DNA from: Citrus sinensis
Taxonomy: Eukaryota > Streptophyta > Magnoliopsida > Sapindales > Rutaceae
Length of the DNA stretch: 64,000 bases
Assembly: GCF_022201045.2 (NCBI RefSeq)
Contig: NC_068558.1
Span: 4,307,501-4,371,500, forward strand
Direction of reading: 5' to 3'
A model generated the notes under the pieces. That model had not been told where the DNA came from, made no database searches, and saw only the letters and a list, made by a program, of their open reading frames with translations. The translations under genes were made by a program, and so were the position numbers. Of this stretch, positions 19,797 to 47,481 are shown in pieces. Each line of letters starts with the position of its first letter. Position 1 is the first letter of the stretch.

Positions 19797-21793
19797 TTTT
19801 GGAATTCGTTTGTGTTGTGTTGAGTTAATGGGAAAATTTGAGAAGTGAGTTTATTGATGAGTCGGGCTAGTGGAGTCGACTGTCGAGATGAACCCAAGGC
19901 CAGTCGTTAACAATTGCGTAACGTACATGCGAATTTTAGTTTACGAGTATAATGAACATTTTTTTTTTCTTTTATTAATCTATTAAAATATTAATTTAAT
20001 TTAATTTACTTTACTTAATTTTTATTTTTTAAAATACTGATTGACAAGTAACAAAGAAAAAGCTATTTCACAAACTCACGAGCGAACCTCAAATTTTGAA
20101 GATAGGTTCGAGAATCGTAAGCATACTTCACCAAATAGGCGGAAATCAATACTCACAATGTCACGTGTAATGTTGGTAAAATTATGGTGACTTGGCAACC
20201 AAGAGTCTTCGCGCATGCTCCAAATGCATGGGTAGGACATAATTTGAGACTGACCAATAATTTTCGGGTCAGATTCTTTTAACATGAAATATTCTTTTAA
20301 CGTGAAATAAACGGATTGTTCATTAACAACTTTCATAAATAAAGTAACCACAAGACAAATTAATTTGGTTTGTGGATGTAAATTTAAAAGGGTTTTAATG
20401 AAACTCACCACATGCAAAATAATAGCACAATGAGGTTAAGCTCACCACATTACAATAACATTTTGCTTCGCCACCCACAAAATGGATAATTATTTGGGTT
20501 GGCACCTCAACAACGGTCATGTCCTTCAAGAACCGCATGCAGCTATCATTTTCATTATCGTTCATCACAAGTAAATCATGAATAAAATAAATAATTTATT
20601 AATTAAATTTCAAGTAACACATAAAAAATAGTGTGTTCTATGAAATAAGTATTATAAATGGACAACTTTTTTTCCCTTAATCTAATCCCATCTAAACTCA
20701 CATTTAAATTGGCATTGTTAATCTGATGATTTAAGACTTAAATTTGAATTTAGTTCCCCTAATCCAATCCAAGGAAAGGTAGCTAAACATAAGATAAATA
20801 TTTAATCCTAAAATCAATCTCACGTTTAATCCTAACTCCCATACACAACCTTCAATTGTATTGCACTTCCAAACCAATAAAACATTTCATTTCCAATTTC
20901 AATCTACCGTAGAATAGGGTAATTTTATTCAAAATGATTTCTAAAAAAATTTACCAAATCTAAAATTAAGATTTAATTAATAATTTTATTCAAAATGATT
21001 TCTAAAAAAATTTACCAAATCTAAAATTAAAATTTAATTATTTAAAATTACTTTTAAACCTCTCGAAAACATCCCAAACTAATCCTTAATTCTTTTCATT
21101 GCGTTCCGCCAACAGTATCACAACAAATTCTACTTTAAAAATGTCTCATTCACATTCTTAAAAATCTAGGCATCGAAGTCATGGTAAAGTCAAATTAAGT
21201 TCAACTTCAATGCCCATATCGCTGCAAATGCAAGTACCAGTTTCTTAAAAAATGAAAAATTTAAACATCTACATTGACCGGCGTCAATTTCAATACCAAT
21301 ACATTACCAGTACCAATACTAACACCAACTAATACCAATAAAACATAAGAACAGAATACCAATTCTTTTCATTCTTGTTTCACCAAGTGTTCCGGCTTTG
21401 AAAGATGACATTGCATCATGGTATGGTTTAACAGAGTTTATTGTTAAATTCTACGAACTCCTTAAAAGTAATTACATTTGAATGAGATCTTACACGGGGC
21501 TTCTTCTCCTTGATGTTGATAACTTACATATAAAATACTCTCCTGATGTTGGGTACAAAACAAAAGCAGTGCAGCCATCACAACTTCCGAAGGCCTCACA
21601 TCCTTTATACCAAACATTCCAAACTATCATAATTATATCAAATTTAACTTAAGATCCTATAATTCATTTTACACAAAATGGCTCTCCTGTAAGAATGTCG
21701 CAAAATCACCTGAGCATCGGCTTCAGGAGAACCGGAGAATTAAAAAAAAAAAGGTTGAAAAAAAAAAGGAAAGAACCATTTGTACAGTGAACT
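19797..21793. other. Intergenic region between COG2 and the AAA gene
   Basis: Contains the COG2 promoter/leader (19797-19950), AT-rich DNA with one tandem duplication at 20920-21041, and the AAA-gene 3' UTR to about 21450. The 113-codon minus-strand frame at 20076-20417 has no recognisable domain and no intron or promoter context. Confidence 0.45.
20920..21041. repeat. Tandem duplication, two copies of 61 bp
   Basis: The unit beginning taattttattcaaaatga is repeated head to tail with almost no change at 20920-20980 and 20981-21041. Such near identity suggests a recent local duplication. Confidence 0.85.
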
Positions 21794-33755
<11,962 letters not shown>

Positions 33756-33914
33756 GACTCCCTGGTTTTGGTTTCTCTCTGCTCAATAGTTAGAGAGAGG
33801 GGAGAAAGAGGAAATGAAGTGAAAGAAAATAACAAGATTTTAAATTATATTATTTTGTAGATGAAATTAATAATTGGCGTTAATTTAATATTTTATAGTT
33901 TTTGTTATTTGTCT

Positions 33915-33936
33915 GGGTTGGGTTGGGTTGGGTTGG
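33915..33936 (+). repeat. (GGGTT)4 tract, potential G-quadruplex, upstream of the AAA gene
   Basis: Four GGG tracts separated by TT loops, then GG, about 160 bases before the AAA-gene ATG on the template strand of that gene. The sequence fits the G3N2 quadruplex pattern. Any role in transcription is speculative. Confidence 0.6.
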
Positions 33937-34682
33937 TGCACAGGGAGTTTGCTGCATCCGTATTTATAAGAGAGTGGCCTTAGGTGAGCGGTGTAAAGAT
34001 GGCAAATTATCAAATTAGGTTTCGTGATTTGTGATTGGTTGCTGGTATGCGTTTCGCAAATATTTTGTTTTGTGGTGTCGTAGGATACGTCACCGTAGTA
34101 GCGAGTCGTGAGTCGTTGACTCGTCCATAGTTGGGTTGGAGTGGAGAAGTGAAAACCTCGATGTTCGTTGTGACATACCGGCATTGTTCACCGGATTATA
34201 GCTTTCGCTTATATTTTTAAAAATTATTTATTTTGATCTTTTGAAGGAATTTACTGTGATTTCAAATAGAAGAAATTGTGAAAAGTATAGTAAATAACAA
34301 TAAATAATAAATATAGTCATTTTTTTTCTGACAGTAAGACCTTAGACCCTCGGTCTATTTGTTCCCTCAACAATGTTAATTGAGGTCAAAAGTTTAGGTT
34401 TCCGTAAATTCAAAATATTTTTCTCCCACAAAGTTGGTAAGGATAATTTTTTTTTAATCCCCTATTTTTTATTAATTTAGAATTATTATTTTTCAATCAA
34501 TTCGATCTTATGACAATGGGTTTGCCTATTCTGATGAGATATCGATGAATAGCATAATGGACCAAATATTGACAATTCATCATTCTATATTTGTCTAAAA
34601 TTCTAGCAAATAGAAAAATTCATAATATAGATATTGAGGTTGGACAATTATAATTTAAAATATATAACACTAAAAAATACTA

Positions 34683-34890
34683 ACCGTTGTATTTTGAAAG
34701 TTAAGTTGATTTAATCAATTACTTTTATGATTAAAAAACTTATACTATCTTTATTATTTTTATCAAAGTTATTATTTAAAAATTATGTTTACTTTACATT
34801 ATTAATTCTTATTTTATACTTATAGTTTTTTTTTTTTTTCGCAATAGCTACAACTTAAAATTTATGATATCTCGATACCAAACAAGACCG
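34683..34890. mobile_element. Non-autonomous element remnant, copy A of a two-copy family
   Basis: This AT-rich stretch can be aligned along most of its length with 50471-50732. Shared blocks include acttNtatgatNaaaaaa, the tatNtttattatttttat-type core, a T-rich run after atagc/atag, and a terminal Taaacaa-type end. The left terminus seen in copy B (gggtgcgtttgg) is missing here, so this copy looks truncated. Confidence 0.4.
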
Positions 34891-36233
34891 TAGTATGGAA
34901 CAAATATTCTAGCATTTAACTCAACCATACTATCAAGATAAAAATTATCACTCAAAAGTATTTGTTATCTATACATTCACTTAAAAGCTACCAAAGACCG
35001 CATTTTTATCCAAACGATTATAAGTAAACATCACAAAACTCTAAACTCAAAAATTAAAAAAAAAAAAAATTGGTAAAATGCTGGTTTTTAAGATTATCTT
35101 TGAGCATTTTTTTTTTTAAATGTATGAGTGCTATGCGAATTTTATTGAGAATGTCATCTTTTTCACTAAAGAACACCGAAATATCAAGCATATTAAATCC
35201 TACAAAATTTGCCATATTTGTGTGTAAAGTAAACCTCATTTTGTCACGTATATAAATAATTAAATAAATTAATAGACTTGTCACGATCACACTAACTTTT
35301 AAGTAACTTGATATTAGTAACAAATAAGGATTTTTATTGTGGTTACGGTGGGAAGTGGATAGATTTAAATTCAATGATGACCTTAATTTTTTGTCAATTT
35401 TTTTAAAAGATACAATTGATAGTTTTTAGATAATAACATAAAGCTAATTAGATTTTAACCATATATTGCATACATGCATATGTGGCAAAATATTACAAAT
35501 AATTGAACACAACTCAGTTCATTATTGAATCCAAATTCGATACCATTTTTAAAATAAATATTTTTAAGCTAACTTTGAGTCTGTTGGTATTCATTATTTG
35601 TGCAAAAACAGCGATGTGGCATGTCAAATTGCTCGTTGCACGTATGAACACTACCTCTTCGACCATATAGTTTCGTAAACGGTGAAATAATTAGCATAAT
35701 TCTATTCTTTTATTTTTGTCAATTTATTATTTTTTTATATGGCATAAACAAAATAAATAAACATTTGTATACTTGTAAAAGCAAGTTGAAGTAATTGTTT
35801 GATGCCAAGAGAGAGGACGATAATTGGAATGAAAAATAAAGTGATAATGTTTGCACAAAAAGCAAATCTTTTGGCTCTTAAAGATTGAAATTATAACAGT
35901 ATTTTGACGGGCTTTTCTTTTAGTGGCTAATTATGAATGTATCACCAAATTAGAACAATTTATAACCAACAAGCATTATGAACAACTTTATGCAAATCAT
36001 ACTTGGAAAGCACGATCAAACTAGATTTTACACTCGATTTACAACTGAAAATAACATTAAATAAAAAATACAAAAAAAAAGTAATTTATGGGAATTTGGG
36101 ACTTGAGATATCGTTACCCAGACCTAGTCCGAGTGCAAGGAAAAACTTTGCCCCGGACAGGTGTACGAATTAACATGCAGGCCATGCCCAATCAAAAAGA
36201 AAACCCACTCTACTCGAAAGTCTCGAAGGCCAC

Positions 36234-36337
36234 GGCCCAAAAAAAAAACACTATTTCCGTCCAACCTTCAGGGGTCCCATGCGAGAATATTCAAGGGCCG
36301 CGAAACACCAGATCTTTACTTTATTATAAAACCCTAG
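36234..36337 (+). promoter_or_regulatory. eEF1B-beta promoter: site II, TATA and telo-box
   Basis: GGCCCA (site II, inverse of TGGGCC) is at 36234-36239. A TATA-like TATTATAAAA at about 36322-36331 overlaps a telo-box, AAACCCTAG, at 36329-36337. This pairing is known in plant promoters of translation-machinery genes (TCP and Pur-alpha/Myb-type factors), which suits this gene. It lies about 90 bases before the 5' UTR intron donor. Confidence 0.6.
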
Positions 36338-36421
36338 CCTTCACAAAACCACGCACAAGCCCTAGTAGAGACCTCGCCACTCTCCCTCCGAGCTAATCTC
36401 CCCATTGCTCTTTCTCTCTCC

Positions 36422-36775
36422 GGTAAGCCCAAGATCTTTGTTTTTTTTTTTTTCATAATTATTGTCATGCTTTAGCTTAACATATTTTCTGCATATGCTC
36501 GTGCACTTAGGTATTTGCAATAAGATCTGAATCGTGACCAATAGCAATAACAAATCACATTCAAAATATCCATGTGATTTGTTATTGGTTTTTGAATTTT
36601 ACCTGGACATGTTATAGGTTTGTGTCCAGTTGTTAAGGCCATGTTATGTTGAAATCGGGGATTAGTTAGCTGTATGTTTGTTTGCTGGACTGTGCATACA
36701 GTTCGATGTAGTGAAGATAGTCCGGTAGTAGGAAATTGGCACTCACTTTGATTTTTGCCCTAGTTACAGTTACAG
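36422..36775 (+). other. 5' UTR intron of eEF1B-beta
   Basis: The donor ctccg|gtaagccc at 36422 and an acceptor tacag ending at 36775, two bases before the ATG, bracket a T-rich, non-coding 354-base segment. Leader introns in plant translation-factor genes often boost expression; here that is inference. Confidence 0.65.
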
Positions 36776-36777
36776 CT

Positions 36778-38606
36778 ATGGCCGTCGCATTCGATAATGT
36801 CAACTCAGCCACTGGTCTGAAGAAACTCGATGAATACCTTCTTACTCGCAGTTACATTACTGGGTAAGTGTATGTACATTTGTGTATGTACTGTTTGAAA
36901 TAGAACTCATTCTGAGTCTCTGTAATAATTCTGCTCTTTTCCTTTCCTTATGTTTCTCTTACCAGGTACCAAGCTTCAAAGGATGATATCACTGTGTATT
37001 CAGCTCTTTCAAAAGCACCATCATCTGAATATGTCAATGTGTCTCGGTGGTACAAGCATATTGATGCACTCTTAAGGATCTCGTAAGTTCTTGTCTCATT
37101 TGATGGTAGTCTCATGTTATCATCACCGCCTATATGGTGATGTGATATTATTTTAAAGTTTACCATGCATGGTCATGTTGTATTTTTTCAACGATTTTCA
37201 TGTACCATGGATCTGTGTGATATTTCAGTGGCGTTACTGGTGAAGGCTCTGGTGTCACTGTAGAGGGATCTGCTCCTGTTGCTACTCCCCCGGTAGCTGA
37301 CTCAAAGGCAAGTAGTGTTTTGTGCTTATTTTTGGTGTACTTGGATGACTGCCCCTATACTTATAATCAAAAGAATGCAACTGTTCTACATTTTTGAGGC
37401 AAAACCATTGTGCAAGCATTTTCATTTACTTCTGGTGCCGCATCTGCAATTGTTTTTGACTTTATATTCAGAGTTTAAGTTTAATTCGAACTCATAAAGT
37501 CCTTTTTTTTTAAATTTGTTACTTGTTTTCTTGGTTTTCGGAGACTTTGTATGGGGGCCATAATTATTATTTACGAAATGTTTTCCAGGCAGCAGCTCCT
37601 GATGATGACGACGATGATGTGGATCTATTTGGTGAGGAGACAGAAGAGGAAAAGAAGGCTGCCGAGGCACGCGCGGCTTCCGTCAAAGCATCAGCCAAAA
37701 AGAAAGAATGTATGCTTCTCGTCTTATTGATCTTTTAGTTTATTTATTAACTAGTGACCTGACTATTTGATGTGTCATTCTCAATTTTATGAGCTAAGTA
37801 CTTGTGCATTTCATTTCCAGCTGGCAAGTCATCAGTTCTATTGGATGTGAAGCCTTGGGATGATGAGACTGACATGAAGAAGCTTGAGGAAGCAGTAAGA
37901 AGTGTTCAGATGGAAGGATTACTCTGGGGAGCCAGTATGTTCCTCATTTCTATAACTCAAGTATATAGTTTTCTTGATTTTAGGTGAAGAGAAAAGACAT
38001 TTGTAGTGTTTGTTACGGCACCCAAAATCATCTTTTAGAACAATTCAGATTTTTCTGACCAAAGTTAAATAGTAACATATTTGGGCAAATCTATATATCT
38101 ACATTATGGAAAAATATTGACCACATTTCTTCCCTTGGGGTGGGGAAAAAAAAAGTCTTGTGTCATACATTCAGATTGGTAACTCTAGTTTCTGGATAGA
38201 TCTTTCATCTTTTACATTTTCCTCAATTGTCAATTTTATTTTTATTTACAGTTCTGATACTCATAAATTTGTTGATGCAACAGGCAAACTTGCACCTGTT
38301 GGATATGGTATCAAGAAATTGCAAATAATGCTTACAATTGTGGATGACTTGGTGTCTGTTGACACCCTCATTGAGGAACACCTGCTGGAAGAACCAATTA
38401 ATGAATATGTCCAGAGCTGTGATATTGTAGCCTTCAACAAAATCTGTAAGTATCAGTATCTAGTCTTTATATTCCACAACCTTTTACAAGTTATCAAGTC
38501 CTCAACTTATTGCATTGCATCATTTTTTCCCCATGAAATTCCTGAAGAGCTATATTACCACTGACTATGTGAACTTATGCATTGTCTTTGTCTTCTCGTT
38601 GCAGAA
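36778..38606 (+). CDS. Translation elongation factor eEF1B-beta (EF-1-beta)
   Basis: The guanine-nucleotide exchange subunit that recharges eEF1A with GTP in the cytosol. Exons 36778-36863, 36966-37082, 37229-37307, 37589-37709, 37821-37934, 38284-38445 and a 2-base coding end at 38605-38606 total 681 nt, 226 residues. A GST-C-like N-terminal region ([17 protein letters not shown]) is followed by a Pro/Ala linker, an acidic block ([17 protein letters not shown]) and the catalytic EF1-GNE domain ([20 protein letters not shown] to [14 protein letters not shown]). The C-terminal FNKI is the family terminus. Intron 3 uses a GC donor (AAG|GCAAGT): the downstream GT choice would shift the frame into a stop. 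The stop codon is T|AA, split by the last intron. Which of the plant beta/delta isoforms this is cannot be decided. Confidence 0.95.
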
Positions 38607-39621
38607 TTTGTGGATCCTTTGGCAAAGTGGGTGCTAGAGAGGCTTCCGGGGATTTTGTCTTGGATAATGATCATAGCAAAGTGATATTTATTTTATAATT
38701 TTTATTTTTGTTTCAGGAGTCTTGTGTGTTCCATTATGGATTTGTTCTTCTATGGATGCTGTCTCTTTGGAGTTTTTTAACTGTGACTGAAGTTGGTATG
38801 CTATATCTGCAATGCAGAACTCTTTAGAGCATTAATGATTGAGAGCGGCTTTGCCCATTTTGAGTTGTTTTAATTGGTTTCGTCTGTGATAAAAAATAAA
38901 TTGACTTCATACCCCAATTTCCGGTTTTTAGTGTCTGAAAGCAAATCTAGCGCCGCACGACCAAACTAGAATTGTAAATAAGTGGCCTAAAAGATGGGAA
39001 ACATTCTAACTTGTGATTTAAGACCACATTTAAGCCGGGTTTATTTTTGGACAATGTGATGGGGCAGTGGTCTTTGGAATAAAAATAATTTGAATTGGGA
39101 TCTGATTGGCTTCATTTTACTGGAAATTGTTTGTAAAATCTGCATTATGTTCTCAAAAAACTTGAAGGGTGTGTTTGGTTGAGGGCCAACAAGCTTTGTT
39201 TGGATACTTCTTAATAAATTTGAATCTAATTTCATATTTGATTCGAACGTGAGTTGAGATAGTTTTCCTTGGAAATTTTTATCTCATGGGAAGCTTGCGA
39301 TACATAAACAGTTTTAATTTCTTAGACTGATCAAAATACATATTAATTATGTTATTATTACTGTAAATTTAAATTTAGATACTTAGTCATTTAGTTCATT
39401 TAGTTAATAATTTAAGTATTAAATAATGATATTTATATTTAGTTAATAACAAAATATTAATTCATTATTTTGTTGATTTTTAATCCATAAATAATATTTG
39501 AACTTAAACTAGATTAATGGAAAATCATTTTAATAAATAGATAATTTAAACAATATGACAAGTTTAACTCTTTCCAACATTTATTATCCGATGAAGGTAC
39601 GGGTCATTCATCAACTCTTAC

Positions 39622-39681
39622 GTGAAGTCTGGAGTAAAACGTTTATAGCGTGTGAAGTCTGGAGTAAAATGTTTATAGCGT
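39622..39681. repeat. Tandem duplication, two copies of 30 bp
   Basis: The unit gtgaagtctggagtaaaa followed by cgtttatagcgt occurs twice with one base change, at 39622 and 39652. Confidence 0.85.
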
Positions 39682-39718
39682 GTCATTTACCATTTACGAA
39701 GTCGTAAGTGACATTCAT

Positions 39719-39880
39719 TCGATTATTACTTCAAAGTATATACGGTATATCATCTATTTTATGAATATATAAATGACATGACATGCAAATACGTAAATTC
39801 GATTATTACTTCAAAATATATATAGTATATCATCTATTTTATGAATATATAAATGACGTGACATACAAATGCATAAAATG
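39719..39880. repeat. Tandem duplication, two copies of about 80 bp
   Basis: Units begin tcgattattacttcaaa at about 39719 and 39799 and continue through tatcatctattttatgaa with few differences. Each contains atatataaatgac and a short gacatgcaaat end. Confidence 0.85.
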
Positions 39881-41040
39881 TCACATAGAATATATCACAA
39901 ATAAGTGGTTAAACATCTTTTTTTACTTCTAACTTGATACAAATTAGCAATTCATTAAATGATGACAGACAGTTCGCGCTTCATTTTTTAAATTTGCTCT
40001 AATTATTTCACTTCATCCTTAGCACCAACAATTTTCACCTCCGTGAATCAATTTTTCTTTCTAAGAATAAAATACTATAGGATAAGAAAATTATTGAAGT
40101 AAAGATAAATTTTAAATTATCAATTGAGTGTTTGAATATTCAAATGTTATTTGCTGGTGAGAAATTGAATGGCAATTGACTAAGTATGGAACGGAGCGAC
40201 TATAAAGAAGTTCTAAGAGTTGCGATGAAAACTTCAAGTTTATAAGAAAATGATTGAAGTAAACATAAATATCAATATACTAACGTCTATTATATACCAA
40301 GCTCTGTGTTACACTATTGAGATGATTTATTAATTATTGAATAATCTTTTACAAATATTCCGTTGATCGATGCTTCAGATTTTGTAAAAAATATATAAAC
40401 ATGTTGTTTTGGCAGTTATCCACCTAAAACTTAGAAAGCGTATCATTATTCTGCCTCTTTTTCTTAAAAAAAAAAAAAACATCACGAGGAGATATAATCG
40501 AATAATGACAAAATTACTATTTTACTCCAAATGTAAATTAAACAATTTTAACCTTTATTAATCATCTCGAATTGGCTAACTAATGTACGTATTTTTACTA
40601 TTAGCCATCTCCTTTTGAATAAACAATAGTAAATTCATAAAAGAAAATTATACTTGAACGGACGTTGTTTTTGTTTGTGGGTGTTAAATGATATTTTTGC
40701 GCTTATGATATTATTAATTTTTTAACAAAATTATGACGAGAATGGTGTGATGACATATTTTGTAAATTTCACATGAATGGTTTCGCAAAACATATTTTTT
40801 TATGCATTTTTTATAAAGTCTGAAACGTTCGTATGGTCGATAAATATTTTCTCCTCTTTATAGTTTCCATATGAATTAGATAATTTTTTTAATTTTTTTT
40901 TTTTATAAATATGATAATCTTACACCATGTAGGAATGATGCATCAGATTTTAAGTCGACGTCGACGGAGAAACGGTGTGGCCTAATCATAGTAGTATATT
41001 CATCATTACTCACGAGTCACGAGTCATAACAAAAAGAAAG

Positions 41041-41226
41041 AGTAATGATATAGTCATAAATTTTTATACAAATTAATGTGGCATGATAAAATTAGTTAAA
41101 TTAAAATTTTCTTGACCCACATGATTTATTTTTATTATTTTATATTTTCATTCAATCAATAAAATTAATACCACATTAATTTTTATAAAATAAATTTATA
41201 CAAAAATTTATAACTATACCATCACT
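41041..41226. mobile_element. Hairpin MITE, 186 bp, long terminal inverted repeats
   Basis: The left arm (agtaatgatatagtcataaa then tttttatacaaattaatgtggcat) pairs with the reverse complement of the right arm (agtgatggtatagttataaa ...), giving inverted repeats of roughly 45-60 bases around a short centre with no coding capacity. No clean target-site duplication was found, so the superfamily is not assigned. It lies about 200 bases upstream of the STEEP1/DUF167 gene. Confidence 0.6.
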
Positions 41227-41391
41227 TAAAAAGAATTATACCCCACAAAAATGTCGCCACACCCTCAAAGTCCCTTAGCAAAAGCTCATAACAATAACCA
41301 ATCCCTTAGCGTAACGGCGTCGTATTTCGGAAAATAGAAAAGATTTAACTTGAAAACGATTGGGGGAAGGAGCAGGCAGAGCTGAAGCTAA

Positions 41392-43956
<2,565 letters not shown>

Positions 43957-45078
43957 AACTGCTTATAGTCTGTCTGGTAATAATTTTTATTTTCCCAGTT
44001 GGTATTCGTTATTGGTTTTTCAGCAGAAAGTTTATAATGATTCATTGTAATATCAAGGAATGCTGCCTATAGAACCTCAATATCCATGGGTCTATTAGAT
44101 AAATGGCAATTGGTTGCTTCTCGTGGATTTTCATAACTCTGTTGCGCAAAGCATCTGAAATTGATGCTTGAGTTATTGAGTTATTATACTTGTAGCTTTT
44201 GCACCATAGCCATGGTAACCATAATAGCAGGTTTCCTAGTGGAGTTTTCTAAAACTTGCTGTTGCATTGAAACAAATTTTACCGCAAGCCAAAGCTTTTC
44301 AACTAAGCTGAGCAATGAGTACGGTATACTGAGATATTAGCGCGAGCAATGCTAAAATTTTATGAGTTATGATGATTCAAAATTACGTTAATTCAACCTA
44401 GCATGGCTGAAATAGTGGGACTTTTATTGCCAGCACAATTCAGTGTTTAATCCAACAGGTACATAACAATATGCTTACGGCTGATAATGATGAGAAATTG
44501 AGAATGGTTATTTATTAATCTTGTTTACTTCGGGGGCCCACAACCACAGGCAAGAGAGAGTGCTGTAGGGATGCAAGGCTAAACACCCAACAGCTTCTAT
44601 TTTGAGATCTGAAAGCTGAAATGAAAACTTCTGCGCCTGAAAGACACCAATACCATCCATTTAAAGATAGTCAAAGATATTCCAACTTGAGAGGTATGCA
44701 CGGGCGTTAAAGATCATCTAAGATATTCCATCAGCAGTGGCATGCAACATATAAAGAATAGATCACGGCAATCTAAAGCTGGAAGAAAACACAGCTGGAA
44801 CAACTAAAAGAACACAATAGAACATGAAGTAAATCAATAGAAAGGCCAAACAAGCATTGTTGCGGCAAAGTCAACCTCAACATAACCACCATCAAAATTC
44901 CACTGAGAACTATCATGGTAAGCGAGCCATGGCAAGACAGAATAAAACTAAATACTGAACCAACAGAAGTCTTCAGGAACAAGTATCTTGTAAACAAAAT
45001 TGTATGTTGTCATGGTAGTACAAAGGGGGAAAAAAGAGAAATCAAGTCAGGACTCCCAACATTCAAGATAAGGCACCA
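43957..45078. other. Intergenic region between convergent genes
   Basis: Contains the 3' UTRs of the STEEP1/DUF167 gene and of RPL17, which face each other. No coding signal; the frames at 44773-45142 are shadows or random. Confidence 0.5.
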
Positions 45079-46655
<1,577 letters not shown>

Positions 46656-46734
46656 GGCTGCTGCTGCTGCTCTTCTCAGCGTTGCGTTTTTCAGCCAATT
46701 GAGAAACGCGGGTTATGTCATACGAGGGAAACTC

Positions 46735-46810
46735 TAGGGTTTGTATATCAATATTGGGCCTGGACTTTATTTAACTGATCCTGTCCAATCTCCGAAAATC
46801 TTTATGGGCT
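46735..46810 (-). promoter_or_regulatory. RPL17 promoter: telo-box and two site II elements
   Basis: On the minus strand AAACCCTA (46742-46735) lies 80-87 bases before the RPL17 start. The plus strand shows TGGGCC at 46755-46760 and TGGGCT at 46805-46810 (site II, TGGGCY). This combination is the recognised signature of plant ribosomal-protein promoters and echoes the eEF1B-beta promoter in this window. Confidence 0.65.
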
Positions 46811-47481
46811 TTTGTCGGTCAGTTTAATTCATCCAATAAGATACTGCCACGTTTATTAGTTTGTATTTAGTTTAGATTTATGGGAGGGTAATTTTGTAAT
46901 TCAATCATATGATCCGCAGAGAGATGAAAAATTAAAAAGAGCGAGAAAGAGAAGCAATTTGGCTCCATAAAAGTTTCGATCTCAGAAGTCAGAACAGAGT
47001 GAGAGAGAGAGAAAGAGAGAAAGCGAAAGGAAAATAGAGTATTCGACGGCTACACTGTTCTTGTAAGAACATTGTATTTCGGATTTTTTTTTTTATTTAT
47101 AGCTTTTGTAAATTTATTTAAATTTATAGGCATCAAGGTTATAGGTTTTTATTAGCTATTAATTGTGTTTGTAATTTGCTTGGAATTCGTTCTTTGGATT
47201 TTTATGTGCCCAATTTTTTATTCCTGGGTTTCTGCTGATTTTAGGGTTCGCATTTCATAACCCAAAAAATAAAAAATTGGTCTTTTGAAGACTTCTGTCG
47301 AAAGTTGGGAACTTCAGCTCGAATTTGTGAAAACATAGGAAAGAAAGCTTATGTGTAGATACCCAAGTTTGGATTTTGATGTTTTGATACCAAACTTAGG
47401 GTTTTGATAAGTTGCTTGGGGGTAATGTTTGTGTTTTGATGGAATAGTTGAGTTTTTGAAAGCAAAAGAAAGATTGAGATA
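46811..47481 (+). other. Divergent promoter region and SWP73 leader
   Basis: A GA-rich tract (46997-47030) lies in the probable SWP73 5' UTR. A donor-like cttgtaagaac at about 47060 and later T-rich acceptors suggest a leader intron, but its 3' end is not certain. There is no other gene. Confidence 0.45.

Larger units (their letters stand above)
33756..36290. other. Intergenic region between the AAA gene and eEF1B-beta
   Basis: Holds the AAA-gene leader (to about 33830), a GGGTT repeat, a MITE remnant at 34683-34890 and long AT-rich stretches. The frames at 33885-34184 and 35054-35374 contain no recognisable domain. Confidence 0.45.

Noticed and set aside
20076-20417. 113-codon minus-strand frame in the COG2-AAA intergenic region
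   Set aside because: No domain, AT-rich composition and no splice or promoter context.
38446-38567. Longer eEF1B-beta ending in [10 protein letters not shown]...
   Set aside because: This is intron read-through; the spliced end FNKI matches the family terminus.
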